Origin: Planctomycetota bacterium
GTDB lineage: Bacteria; Planctomycetota; Phycisphaerae; Phycisphaerales; UBA1924
Assembly (NCBI GenBank): GCA_003696725.1
Contig: RFGI01000016.1
Coordinates: 1 to 49,067, forward strand
Direction of reading: 5' to 3'
DNA length: 49,067 bases
Shown here: positions 17,899-27,164 of the stretch, piece after piece
Layout of the letters: each line of letters starts with the position of its first letter
How positions within the stretch are numbered: the stretch's first letter is position 1
Position numbers and translations under genes: made by a program
Notes under the pieces: generated by a model
Told to the model about the DNA's origin: nothing
Databases searched by the model: none
Seen by the model: only the letters and a program-made list of their open reading frames with translations

Positions 17899-19329
17899 TC
17901 AGTCGGTCGGCAGGCCCTTGCTGCGCCAGATGCGGGCGAGGTCCTCGGGGCGGACGGCCTCCATCACGATCCCGCTGGAGAGGAACTTGCGCACGAGGTA
18001 GCCGTCCTGGTCGAGGACGCTGCGGTCGGTCAGGGCGTCCTCGGTGGGGCGGGTCTCGACGATCCACTCGTTGGGCCGGTCGGACCTGGCGAGGCGGTCG
18101 CGGCGGAGCAGGATGTCCGAGTGCTGCGGCTGGTAGGTGTAGAACGCGTACTCGAGCTCCGCGCCGACCTCGACGAGCATGAACGGCAGCAGGTACGTCT
18201 CGACCAGCGAGAGGTAGCCCTCGTCGGGCGTGTCCCAGGTCTTGGCGATGGGGGGCTGCCCCGGCTGGACGATGTTGACGCTGATGGTGTCGCCGGTGCG
18301 GGCGCCGGTCTCGGTGTAGAGGGCCGAGTCCTTGCCGCGTTTGACGGCCATGCGGATGGACCATGCCTCGGCCCGGCGGTCGGGGGTCATGAAGAACGAG
18401 GACTCCGAGTCGATCACGCGGTCGCCCTCCAGGAACCGGGCCTTGACCTCGACGAGCAGGCCCCGCTCCCGGTCCGCCTGGCGCCACGCGGTGCGCCGCC
18501 GGCGGGGGTCCAGTTCGCCCCGCTGGCCGGGCCTGATCTCGACGGACTGGTACGCGACCTCGGTGTCGTCGCCCTCCAGGCCCGTCCCGCCCGGTCGGTA
18601 CAGGCGGAAGAACCGCCGGCCCTTGGGCGCCAGGGCCATCAGGTCCTCGCTCGTGAACCGGTCCAGGAGGCGCTGCCCGGCGAGGACGCCCGAGGCCCGC
18701 TCCGCGGCGACCTCGCCCAGCTCGCGGAACCGGACCGTGCTCACCACGGCCTCGTAGATCGGTTTGACCCGGTCGAACTCCGGCTCCAGGCAGTCGATCT
18801 GGAAGATCACGAACCGGCCCGGCTCGATCGGGAAGACCGTGTACCCCGTCACGAACACCATCCCGTCGACGCGGGGCACCCGGGCGTAGAACCGGGCGGC
18901 CTGGACGCCGTTGATCGCCAGATGGTCTTCGACGCCGAACCGCACGGCGCTGGCTTGGGCGTTGACCCGCCCGGTGGCGGGGTCTCGGCCGACGCTGCTT
19001 GCGCGGATCTCCTCCCACAGCCCCTCGGTGACCCCGGCGGGGGTGAGCGTCGTGTCCCGGCTGCGGGGGCTGTGCATCCGGAGGATCCAGGTCCCGTCCT
19101 CGGGGGTGACCGTGAACGAGGCTTCCAGCCCCCCGACGTTGGTCGAGTCCAGCGCCGCCCCGACAGGAAGCCGGACGGTCATGCCCAGGCTCCGAACCTG
19201 GATCGGCTGGGGGGCCAGCTCCACGGGCTCGCCCGGGGCGGCGCGGCCGGGCGCGGGCCCGACGCCCAGGGCGAGGAGGGCGGCCGCCGCGACGGGGGCG
19301 ATCGATGGCCGGGCAGGGGCGTGTCTCAT
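17899..19329 (-). CDS. Secreted protein of unknown function
   Basis: Signal peptide MRHAPARPSIAPVAAAALLALGVGPAPGRAAPG; long ORF with consistent codon bias; divergent from rpsJ. Confidence 0.7.
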   Translation of the reverse strand: MRHAPARPSIAPVAAAALLALGVGPAPGRAAPGEPVELAPQPIQVRSLGMTVRLPVGAALDSTNVGGLEASFTVTPEDGTWILRMHSPRSRDTTLTPAGVTEGLWEEIRASSVGRDPATGRVNAQASAVRFGVEDHLAINGVQAARFYARVPRVDGMVFVTGYTVFPIEPGRFVIFQIDCLEPEFDRVKPIYEAVVSTVRFRELGEVAAERASGVLAGQRLLDRFTSEDLMALAPKGRRFFRLYRPGGTGLEGDDTEVAYQSVEIRPGQRGELDPRRRRTAWRQADRERGLLVEVKARFLEGDRVIDSESSFFMTPDRRAEAWSIRMAVKRGKDSALYTETGARTGDTISVNIVQPGQPPIAKTWDTPDEGYLSLVETYLLPFMLVEVGAELEYAFYTYQPQHSDILLRRDRLARSDRPNEWIVETRPTEDALTDRSVLDQDGYLVRKFLSSGIVMEAVRPEDLARIWRSKGLPTD

Positions 19330-19430
19330 GGGTGTCTCCCGGTGGCCGGGGGGGATGGTGAATCGGTCGGCGCCGACACGCGACCGGACCGGTTCCCCGG
19401 ACTGTATATGTCGGCCGCTGGCCCCCCGGC

Positions 19431-19458
19431 TTGACACCCAAGCCGGACTCCCTACATT
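19431..19458 (+). promoter_or_regulatory. Sigma70-like promoter of the S10 cluster
   Basis: TTGACA (19431-19436)-N16-TACATT (19453-19458); predicts a ~225-nt leader before rpsJ. Confidence 0.75.
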
Positions 19459-19691
19459 TTCCCGTTCGCCGCTTCCCCAGCGGGGTTCGGCGGCGGCGGT
19501 GGAACGGATCCCACCCGCGGCGTGTCCGCAACGGCCGGGTGTGGGTGGGCCCACACGCAGCAACAGCGAGCGAGCCGGCATCGTCCGGCATGGGTCGGTC
19601 GGGGCGGTCCCCGCCGGCGACGGAGTGTGACGGCCGCCCCCGAGGGCGGGCCTTCGAGGACGATTGACCCCGACGGGGGGCGCCAGCGGCG

Positions 19692-20000
<309 letters not shown>

Positions 20001-20011
20001 CGGCAACCACG

Positions 20012-20045
20012 CCGGCCCGCCCTCCGAGGGGCGAGCCGGTTTTTT
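20012..20045 (+). terminator. Intrinsic terminator/attenuator between rpsJ and rplC
   Basis: CCGGC-C-CGCCC (20012-20022), loop TCCGAG, GGGCG-A-GCCGG (20029-20039), then TTTTTT (20040-20045). Confidence 0.8.
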
Positions 20046-20116
20046 GATTCAGCGAGAGCCCCGGGTCGGTCCCGCGGGCGAGCCCGGCAGCGGGCGGAAA
20101 GGCGGCGGATCCAGCG

Positions 20117-20809
20117 ATGGGCGTGATGCTCCTGGGCGAAAAGATCGGGATGACTCGCTTCTTCACCGAAGACGAGACCAATATCCCCGTGACCGTCGTC
20201 CGGGCCGGGCCCTGCTACGTCACGCAGGTGCGCACCCCCGATCGCGACGGGTACGCGGCGGTGCAGATCGGGTTTGATGAGATCAAGCCTCGACGGTCCA
20301 CCAGGCCGATGATCGGGCACGACTTCAAGGCCGGCGCCCCGCCCCTGCGCCACCACCGCGAGTTCCGCGTCGACGAGGCCGACCTTGACCAGTATGAGCC
20401 CGGTCAGGTGCTCACCGTCGAGGTCTTCGAGAATCACGCCTACGTGGATGTGGCCGGCGTCAGCAAGGGCAAAGGCTTCCAGGGCGTGATGAAGCGGCAC
20501 AACTTCGCTGGGCTCGAGGCGAGCCACGGCGTGGAGCGCAAGCACCGCTCGGCCGGCTCGATCGGCGGCGGGGGCGCGAACCTGGGCACGGGCCCCAAGC
20601 TCATGAAGGGCCGGCGGATGGCCGGGCACATGGGCGCCGAGCGCGTCACCGTCCGGTCGCTGGACGTCATCAAGATCATCCCCGAGCAGGGGCTGATGCT
20701 CATCAAAGGGCCGGTCCCCGGGCCCAACCGGGGGCTGGTGGAGATTCGCACGCCCACACGGCTCTACAAGTCGAAGGGGCGCAAGCAGGCGGCGGCCCTA
20801 AAGGGCTGA
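20117..20809 (+). CDS. rplC: 50S ribosomal protein L3
   Basis: LGEKIGMTRFF...GVSKGKGFQGVMKRHNF...GPVPGPNRGLVEIR. Confidence 0.98.
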   Translation: MGVMLLGEKIGMTRFFTEDETNIPVTVVRAGPCYVTQVRTPDRDGYAAVQIGFDEIKPRRSTRPMIGHDFKAGAPPLRHHREFRVDEADLDQYEPGQVLTVEVFENHAYVDVAGVSKGKGFQGVMKRHNFAGLEASHGVERKHRSAGSIGGGGANLGTGPKLMKGRRMAGHMGAERVTVRSLDVIKIIPEQGLMLIKGPVPGPNRGLVEIRTPTRLYKSKGRKQAAALKG

Positions 20810-21036
20810 CCGCATCACAACCGGTGTGGCTCACCGAGCCGCGCCGGTGCGGAGTGATCGGTTTCGATCGGCGGGCGACAGGCGCCCGGCGGTCGGCCCG
20901 GGAGGTCCGGCGTCTCGCCGGAAACCGCCGGGCGCACACAGGAGCGGCACGTCGCCGAGTCAACGCCGGCGCGACCCCGAGTGTCGGGGCGAACCGGCCA
21001 CGGCGCCACCAGGCGACCGACGAGCGAGACAGACCC
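20810..21036 (+). promoter_or_regulatory. Structured 227-nt rplC-rplD spacer, candidate cis-regulatory RNA
   Basis: Several hairpins: 20820-20848 ACCGGTGTGGCTC-ACC-GAGCCGCGCCGGT (13 bp including 2 G-U) extended by CCGC/GCGG; TCCGGCG-TCT-CGCCGGA; CCCCGA-GTG-TCGGGG. Confidence 0.5.
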
Positions 21037-21729
21037 ATGGATGTCCCCGTCTACACCATCGAGGGCGAAGAGGCCGGCGCCATGACCATCGACGAGCAGT
21101 CGCTGGGCGGCGAGGTCAACCCGGCCCTGCTCAAGCAGGCCTTCGTCCGGTACCACGCCAACCGCCGGCAGGGCTCGGCGCGCACCAGGAACCGCTCCCT
21201 GGTCGAGGGCTCGACGCGCAAACTCTTCCGCCAGAAGGGCACCGGCCGGGCCCGCATGGGCATGGCCCGCACGCCCATCCGCCGGGGCGGGGGCGTGACC
21301 TTCGCCAAAACCCGCGGGCGCGAGGCCTTCCGCCAGGACATGCCCGTCAAGATGCGCCGCAAGGCCAACCGCAACGCCCTCTTGGCCAAGCTCGTCGACG
21401 GCGAGGTGAAGGTCCTCCAGGCGATGGACTTCGCCGAGCCCAAGACCAAGGCGTTCGAGGCCATGATCGACGCCCTGGGCGTCGACCGATCGTGCCTGGT
21501 CGCCATCGACCCGGCCAACCGCAACGCCCGGCTTAGCGCCCGCAACGTCCCGGGCGTGGACACCCTCCCGCCGGCGCAGATGACTTGCTACGAGCTTCTG
21601 AACCACCGGTTCCTGGTGATCGCCCGGGCGGATCTGGAGGCGTGGCTCGACGGGCCCAGCGCCGGCACGGACAAGCGCGCCAAGGCCCACGCCCGCAGCC
21701 GGACAAAGACCGCGGGGGCGTCGTCGTGA
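21037..21729 (+). CDS. rplD: 50S ribosomal protein L4
   Basis: RQGSARTRNRSLVEGSTRKLFRQKGTGRARMGMARTPIRRGGGVTFAKTRG. Confidence 0.97.
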   Translation: MDVPVYTIEGEEAGAMTIDEQSLGGEVNPALLKQAFVRYHANRRQGSARTRNRSLVEGSTRKLFRQKGTGRARMGMARTPIRRGGGVTFAKTRGREAFRQDMPVKMRRKANRNALLAKLVDGEVKVLQAMDFAEPKTKAFEAMIDALGVDRSCLVAIDPANRNARLSARNVPGVDTLPPAQMTCYELLNHRFLVIARADLEAWLDGPSAGTDKRAKAHARSRTKTAGASS

Positions 21730-22007
21730 AAAACCCGTTGCACATCATCAAGAAGCCGCTGCTGACGGAGAAGAACACGTTCCACTCCGGCGAGTTCAAC
21801 CGGCACGCGTTCCTCGTCGACCGCCGGGCCCGCAAGGACGAGATCCGGTCGGCGATCGAGGAGCTCTACGGCGTCAAGGTGGAGTCCGTCGCCACGCAGA
21901 ACCGCAAGGGCAAGGTCAAACGCACCCGCTTCGGCTACGTCCAGGAGCCGACCGTCAAGACCGCCGTGGTCAAGCTCCGCCAGGGCGACACGATCGAGCT
22001 CTTCTGA
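21726..22007 (+). CDS. rplW: 50S ribosomal protein L23
   Basis: GTG start overlapping the rplD stop (GTGA); IIKKPLLTEKNTF...ELYGVKVESVATQNRKGKVKR. Confidence 0.95.
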   Translation: MKNPLHIIKKPLLTEKNTFHSGEFNRHAFLVDRRARKDEIRSAIEELYGVKVESVATQNRKGKVKRTRFGYVQEPTVKTAVVKLRQGDTIELF

Positions 22008-22034
22008 CACACCCGACCCGGACTGAGGATTCTC

Positions 22035-22913
22035 ATGGCCATCCGCGTCTACAAACCGACGACCGCCGGCCGGCGCAACGCCTCGGTCAACACCCGAGAC
22101 GAGGTGACCAAGGAGCGCCCGGAGAAGTCGCTCTTGCGCCCGCTGCCCAAGAAGGCCGGCCGCAACCACCAGGGCAAGATCACGGTCCGCGGCCGGGGCG
22201 GCGGGCACAAGCGCCGCTACCGCGTCATCGACTTCAAGCGCAAGCAGCTCCGCGGCAAGAAGGCCGTGGTCCTCGGGATCGAGTACGACCCCAACCGCTC
22301 GTGCAACATCGCGCTGCTGGAGTTCGACGCGACGGCGCCCGACGGCGCCGCGATCAAGAAGCGCTGCTACATCCCCGCGCCCCGCGGCGTGACCGACGGC
22401 GACGTCCTGCTCACCAGCGAGACGCCCGTCGACCCCAAGCCCGGCACGGCGATGCCGATGAAGCACATCCCCACGGGCCTGAACATCCACTGCGTCGAGC
22501 TCCAGCCGGGCAAGGGCGCCCAGCTGGCGCGCTCCGCGGGGATGTCCGTCCGCCTGACCAACCGCGAGGGCCGGCTCGCCACCCTGCTGCTGCCCTCGGG
22601 TGAGTTGCGGCAGGTCTCGGTCGAGTGCTGGGCGACCGTCGGGGTGGTGGGCAACGCCGATCACGCCCGGCGCCGGCTGGGCAAGGCCGGCAAGAGCCGG
22701 CACCTCGGCCGCCGGCCCAAGACCCGCGGCGTGGCCATGTCCCACGACGCCCACCCGCTGGGCGGGGGCGAGGGCCGGTCCAAGGGCGGCCGGGCCCCGG
22801 TCTCCAGGTCCGGCACGCCGTCCAAGGGCGGCTCGACCCGCAACAAGAAGCAGCACTCCTCGAAACTCATCATCCGCCGGCGCAAGAGCAAGCGCTACGG
22901 CCAGCTCCGCTGA
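22035..22913 (+). CDS. rplB: 50S ribosomal protein L2
   Basis: MAIRVYKPTTAGRRN...KITVRGRGGGHKRRYRVIDFKR...HPLGGGEGRSKGG. Confidence 0.98.
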   Translation: MAIRVYKPTTAGRRNASVNTRDEVTKERPEKSLLRPLPKKAGRNHQGKITVRGRGGGHKRRYRVIDFKRKQLRGKKAVVLGIEYDPNRSCNIALLEFDATAPDGAAIKKRCYIPAPRGVTDGDVLLTSETPVDPKPGTAMPMKHIPTGLNIHCVELQPGKGAQLARSAGMSVRLTNREGRLATLLLPSGELRQVSVECWATVGVVGNADHARRRLGKAGKSRHLGRRPKTRGVAMSHDAHPLGGGEGRSKGGRAPVSRSGTPSKGGSTRNKKQHSSKLIIRRRKSKRYGQLR

Positions 22914-22945
22914 ACCCCGACTGACGCCCCGGAGGCGACCCACCC

Positions 22946-23227
22946 ATGGCACGCTCCCTCAAGAAAGGCCCGTTCGTGGATGAGAAGCTCTACCGCAAGG
23001 TGGAGACGCTCAGCCAGCAGAACAAGCGCGCCCCCATCCGGACGTGGGCCCGCCGGTGCACCATCGTGCCTGAGTTCGTCGGGCACACCTTCCAGGTCCA
23101 CAACGGGCGGGCGTTCCTGGAGGTCTTCGTCACCGAGGACATGGTGGGGCACAAGCTGGGCGAGTTCGCCCCCACGCGCCTGTTCCGCGGCCACACCAAC
23201 AAGAAGGAAGGGATCAAGGGCCGGTGA
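22946..23227 (+). CDS. rpsS: 30S ribosomal protein S19
   Basis: [15 protein letters not shown]...[23 protein letters not shown]. Confidence 0.98.
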   Translation: MARSLKKGPFVDEKLYRKVETLSQQNKRAPIRTWARRCTIVPEFVGHTFQVHNGRAFLEVFVTEDMVGHKLGEFAPTRLFRGHTNKKEGIKGR

Positions 23228-23266
23228 CGCGAGGCCCGACCCGACGCCCGAGAGGTCAGACCCGAC

Positions 23267-23812
23267 GTGAAGATCAACCCTGACAGACTCAACGCCCGCA
23301 TCGCCCAGGCCGGCGCCGGCGCCGAGGATCTGGCCCGCGCCATGGCTCGGCCGGGGCTCTCGGCCGATGACGCGGCCCGCGCGATCGCCAACTGGCGCGT
23401 CGGCCGCAACCACCCGCGCGCCAAGGCCGCCGACGTCCGCGCCCTGGCCGAGGCGCTGTCCTGCCGGCCGGCGGACATCGCCCGTTTCGAGACCAAGGCC
23501 CGGTTCGTCCGGTCCAGCGCCCGCAAGGCGCGGCTGATGGCGGACCTGATCCGTGGGCGGCGCGTCGACGACGCGGTCACGCTCCTGGAGTTCAACCACC
23601 GCCGGGCCGCGACGATGGTGGTCAAGGCCCTCAAGACCGCGATCGCCGACGCGGAGCAGTCCGAGGCGGACATCGGCCGGCTGGTGGTCGCCGAATCGCG
23701 GGTCGACGGCGGGCCCATCATCAAGAGGTTCCGGCCCAAGGATCGCGGCCGGGCCCACCCCATCCGCAAGCGCACCAGCCACATCGTCGTCGGCGTCGAG
23801 GAGGCCGCCTGA
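23267..23812 (+). CDS. rplV: 50S ribosomal protein L22 with ~75-aa N-terminal HTH-like extension
   Basis: The L22 core starts near ETKARFVRSSARKARLMADLIRG. It is preceded by MKINPDRLNARIAQAGAGAEDLARAMARPGLSADDAARAIANWRVGRNHPRAKAADVRALAEALSCRPADIARF. Confidence 0.96.
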   Translation: MKINPDRLNARIAQAGAGAEDLARAMARPGLSADDAARAIANWRVGRNHPRAKAADVRALAEALSCRPADIARFETKARFVRSSARKARLMADLIRGRRVDDAVTLLEFNHRRAATMVVKALKTAIADAEQSEADIGRLVVAESRVDGGPIIKRFRPKDRGRAHPIRKRTSHIVVGVEEAA

Positions 23813-24510
23813 TGGGACAGAAGACGCACCCGTACGGCTTCCGCGTGGGGATCACCGAGCCCCACAAGAGCCGCTGGTACGCGCCCAAGGCGCTGTACGG
23901 CGAGCTGCTGGTGGAGGACTACCGCATCCGCGAGTTCGTGGACAAGAGGCTCAACCGCACGCCCCCGTTCGCCGCGGTCAGCGACATCCAGATCGAGCGG
24001 ACCCGCGAGGAGCTGAAGGTCATCGTGTCGACGGCCCGGCCGGGGCTCGTGATCGGGCCCAAGGGCGCCGAGGTCGACCGCCTGACGGAGGAGCTGCAGT
24101 ACCTCACGGGCCGGAAGGTCTCGATCGCGATCAACGAGATCAAGAACCCGGACATCACGGCCCAGCTCGTCGCCGAGGGCATCGCCGAGCAGCTCAAGAA
24201 GCGGGCGTCGTTCCGACGGATTGTGAAGATGCGGGCCGAGGCGGCCATGCAGAACGGCGCCCAGGGCGTGCGCATCCTGATCGCGGGGCGTCTGGGCGGC
24301 GCGGAGATGAGCCGCCGGCTGGACACCCGGCTGGGGCGCCTGCCGCTGTCGACGCTGCAGGCCAACATCGACTACGGCTTCGCGACCTCGTTCACGACCT
24401 ACGGCGCCCTGGGCGTCAAGGTCTGGGTCTTCCGCGGGATGTTCGGCGAGAACACCGACCCCGACCCGGCGCCGGGCGGGCGCCGGCCGCGGGCCCGGGG
24501 CCGGCGGTGA
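23812..24510 (+). CDS. rpsC: 30S ribosomal protein S3
   Basis: MGQKTHPYGFRVGI...GARGVRI-like GAQGVRILIAGRLGGAEMSR; start overlaps the rplV stop (TGATG). Confidence 0.98.
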   Translation: MGQKTHPYGFRVGITEPHKSRWYAPKALYGELLVEDYRIREFVDKRLNRTPPFAAVSDIQIERTREELKVIVSTARPGLVIGPKGAEVDRLTEELQYLTGRKVSIAINEIKNPDITAQLVAEGIAEQLKKRASFRRIVKMRAEAAMQNGAQGVRILIAGRLGGAEMSRRLDTRLGRLPLSTLQANIDYGFATSFTTYGALGVKVWVFRGMFGENTDPDPAPGGRRPRARGRR

Positions 24511-24577
24511 CCGTTGGGACTGTGTGCAGCCGCGGGCGGCGCGTCGCCGGCCCGCGTCATATCGGAGACACGCCGCC

Positions 24578-24997
24578 ATGGCGATGATGCCCAAACGAGT
24601 CAAGCACCGCAAAGAGATGCGGCGTGCGCGGGACCGCAAGGCGACCAAGGGCAACTACGTCGCCTACGGGGACTACGGCTTGCAGTCGACCGAGGGCTGC
24701 TGGCTCACCGCCCGGCAGATCGAGGCCGGCCGCATCGCCGCCCAGCACTACCTCAAGCGTCAGGGCAAGATCTTCATCCGGGTCTTCCCGGACAAGCCGG
24801 TGTCGAAGAAGCCGCTGGAGACCCGGATGGGCAAGGGCAAGGCGGACACCGACTATTGGGCGGCCCGGGTCAAGCCGGGCACGGTGCTGTACGAGATCGC
24901 GGGCGTCCCGGAGGACGTCGCCAAGCGCACGCTGGTGCGGATCGCCATGAAGATGCCGGTGCGGTGCCGGTTCATCGGCCGGCGGGTGACGGCGTGA
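24578..24997 (+). CDS. rplP: 50S ribosomal protein L16
   Basis: MMPKRVKHRKEMR...GDYGLQSTEGCWLTARQIEAGRIA...IRVFPDKPVSKKPLETRMGKGK. Confidence 0.98.
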   Translation: MAMMPKRVKHRKEMRRARDRKATKGNYVAYGDYGLQSTEGCWLTARQIEAGRIAAQHYLKRQGKIFIRVFPDKPVSKKPLETRMGKGKADTDYWAARVKPGTVLYEIAGVPEDVAKRTLVRIAMKMPVRCRFIGRRVTA

Positions 24998-25019
24998 GGG
25001 CCGCAGAAGGGATCGCGCG

Positions 25020-25223
25020 ATGAAGGCCGCCGAAGCGCACAAGATGACCGACGAGGAGATCACCGTGGAGCTCCGCCGACTCAGCCGCCGGCTCTTCGAC
25101 CTCCGCACCCAGGCGGTGACGGAGAAGATCGAGGACGTCAGCCAGTTCAGCAAGATCCGGCGCGACATCGCCCGGCTCAAGACCGAGCGCCGCGCGCGGC
25201 AGCTCAGGGAGGCCCGCGCGTGA
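25020..25223 (+). CDS. rpmC: 50S ribosomal protein L29
   Basis: MTDEEITVELRRLSRRLFDLRTQAVTEKIEDVSQFSKIRRDIARLKT. Confidence 0.95.
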   Translation: MKAAEAHKMTDEEITVELRRLSRRLFDLRTQAVTEKIEDVSQFSKIRRDIARLKTERRARQLREARA

Positions 25224-25498
25224 GCAAGTGCGCCGTCGAACTCAAGCCGCACGGCCCGGGGCGCGTGGGCGTGGTCCGCTCGGACAAGCGCGACCGCACG
25301 CGCACGGTCGAGATCCGCTACCTCGCCAAGCACCCCAAGTACGGCAAGTACATGCGCAAGCGGACGGTCCTGCAGGTCCACGACGCCGACAACGCGTCCG
25401 CCGAGGGCGACCGCGTCGAGGTCGCGCCCTGCCGGCCCGTGAGCAAGACCAAGCGATGGATGCTCGTCCGCGTGGTGGAGAAGGCCACGCGCGTCTGA
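25220..25498 (+). CDS. rpsQ: 30S ribosomal protein S17
   Basis: [16 protein letters not shown]...[26 protein letters not shown] overlap with rpmC. Confidence 0.95.
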   Translation: MSKCAVELKPHGPGRVGVVRSDKRDRTRTVEIRYLAKHPKYGKYMRKRTVLQVHDADNASAEGDRVEVAPCRPVSKTKRWMLVRVVEKATRV

Positions 25499-25526
25499 CC
25501 CGAACCCGCGCAGAGGTGAACACCCG

Positions 25527-25913
25527 ATGATCCAGCAAGAGACCAGGTGCGAGGTCGCGGACAACTCCGGCGCCAAGGTGGCGCAGGTCATCCGCGTGCT
25601 CGGCGGGTCCACGGCCCGCGGCAGGTACACCCGCCGCACCGCCGGCGTGGGCGACCGCGTCGTCTGCACCATCAAGAAGTCCCTGCCCGGCGCCGACCTC
25701 AAGCCCGGGACCAAGGTCCGCGCCGTGGTCATCCGCACCGCCTTCCCCACGCGCCGGCCCGACGGCTCGACCGTCCGCTTCGACAACAACGCCGTGGTGC
25801 TCATCGGCGACGACGGCAACCCGCGCGGGACGCGGATCTTCGGCGCCGTCGCCCGTGAGCTCCGCGAGCGCAACTACATGAAGATCGTGTCCCTCGCTTC
25901 GGAGGTCGTCTGA
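25527..25913 (+). CDS. rplN: 50S ribosomal protein L14
   Basis: [27 protein letters not shown]...[28 protein letters not shown]. Confidence 0.98.
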   Translation: MIQQETRCEVADNSGAKVAQVIRVLGGSTARGRYTRRTAGVGDRVVCTIKKSLPGADLKPGTKVRAVVIRTAFPTRRPDGSTVRFDNNAVVLIGDDGNPRGTRIFGAVARELRERNYMKIVSLASEVV

Positions 25914-25917
25914 CGCC

Positions 25918-26256
25918 ATGCCCAGGCACGTACGAACCGGCGATCTCGTCATCGTCACCGCGGGTGAGAGCCGCGGCATGACCGGCAAGGTCCTCCGCGT
26001 CCTGCCCGACCGCGACCGCGTCGTCGTCCAGGGCGTCAACCTGCGCAAGCGCCACACCAAGCCCACCCAGGCCAACCCTCAGGGCGCCATCGTCGAGCGC
26101 GAGGAGCCCCTGCACATCTCCAACGTCAGCCCCCTCGTCGACGGCAAGCCCTCGCGCGTCCGATTCCCGACCAAGCCCGACGGCGCCAAGGCCCGCGTCG
26201 CCGTCCGCGGCGGGAAGGAGCTCAACATCGTCCGCGGGCCCAAGACCAAAGCCTGA
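25918..26256 (+). CDS. rplX: 50S ribosomal protein L24
   Basis: RTGDLVIVTAGESRGMTGKVLRVLPDRDRVVVQGVNLRKRHTKP. Confidence 0.97.
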   Translation: MPRHVRTGDLVIVTAGESRGMTGKVLRVLPDRDRVVVQGVNLRKRHTKPTQANPQGAIVEREEPLHISNVSPLVDGKPSRVRFPTKPDGAKARVAVRGGKELNIVRGPKTKA

Positions 26257-26289
26257 CCCGCCCGCCCCGATTCACCGAGACGACCGCCC

Positions 26290-26895
26290 ATGGCCAGCAC
26301 CACCGACACCGACGCCGTCCCCGAGACGCCCGCCCCGCCGGCGAGGCTGCGCGTGCGCTACCGCGAGGAGATCGCCCCCACGCTCGCCGACCGCTTCGGC
26401 CGGACCAACCCGATGAGCTGGCCCCGGCTCGAGAAGGTGGTCCTCAACGTCAACATGGGCCGGCACCTCGAGAACAACAAGCTCCCCGCGAACGTGAAGG
26501 ACCAGGTGACGGCGACGCTCACCACCGTCTCCGGACAGAAGCCCGTGATCGTGATCGCCCGCAAGTCGGTCTCGAACTTCAAGGTCCGCGAGGGCGCCGA
26601 GACCGCCGCCATGGTCACCCTCCGCGGGGACCGCGCGTGGCACTTTCTGGATCGGCTCATCAACCTCGTCACGCCGCGGATCAAGGACTTCCGGGGGCTC
26701 TCGGAGAAGGCCTTCGACGCCAAGGGCAACTACTCCATGGGCCTGACCGAGCAGGCCGTCTTTCCCGAGATCGACATGGGCAAGGTGGGGATCACCCACG
26801 GCATGCACGTCAACCTCGTGTTCCGCAACTCCACCCCCGAGATCAGCCGGTATGTCCTAGGCGAGCTCGGGTTCCCGTTCGCCCGCAAGGACTGA
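26290..26895 (+). CDS. rplE: 50S ribosomal protein L5
   Basis: RLEKVVLNVNMGRHLEN...GQKPVIVIARKSVSNFKVREG...FPEIDMGKVGITHGMHVNLVF. Confidence 0.97.
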   Translation: MASTTDTDAVPETPAPPARLRVRYREEIAPTLADRFGRTNPMSWPRLEKVVLNVNMGRHLENNKLPANVKDQVTATLTTVSGQKPVIVIARKSVSNFKVREGAETAAMVTLRGDRAWHFLDRLINLVTPRIKDFRGLSEKAFDAKGNYSMGLTEQAVFPEIDMGKVGITHGMHVNLVFRNSTPEISRYVLGELGFPFARKD

Positions 26896-26928
26896 CCCAC
26901 ACCTTTCAGTGAGAGACGCACCCGACCC

Positions 26929-27114
26929 ATGGCCACCAAAGCTCAGATCGCCAAGTCCAAGCGTCCGCCCAAGTTCAGCACGCGGCAGGTCCGCCGGTGC
27001 GAGATCAGCGGGCGGGCCCGCGGCGTGTACCGCAAGTTCCGCGTCAGCCGCATCGTCCTGCGGGAGCTCGCCCTGAAGGGGCAGGTCCCGGGCATGCGCA
27101 AGGCCAGCTGGTGA
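26929..27114 (+). CDS. rpsN: 30S ribosomal protein S14, short form lacking most zinc ligands
   Basis: [62 protein letters not shown]-terminus typical of short S14. Confidence 0.95.
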   Translation: MATKAQIAKSKRPPKFSTRQVRRCEISGRARGVYRKFRVSRIVLRELALKGQVPGMRKASW

Positions 27115-27164
27115 GGCAGACCGAACGGGCCGGCGCCGACCGGCCGCAGGAGTGACCCGACGAG

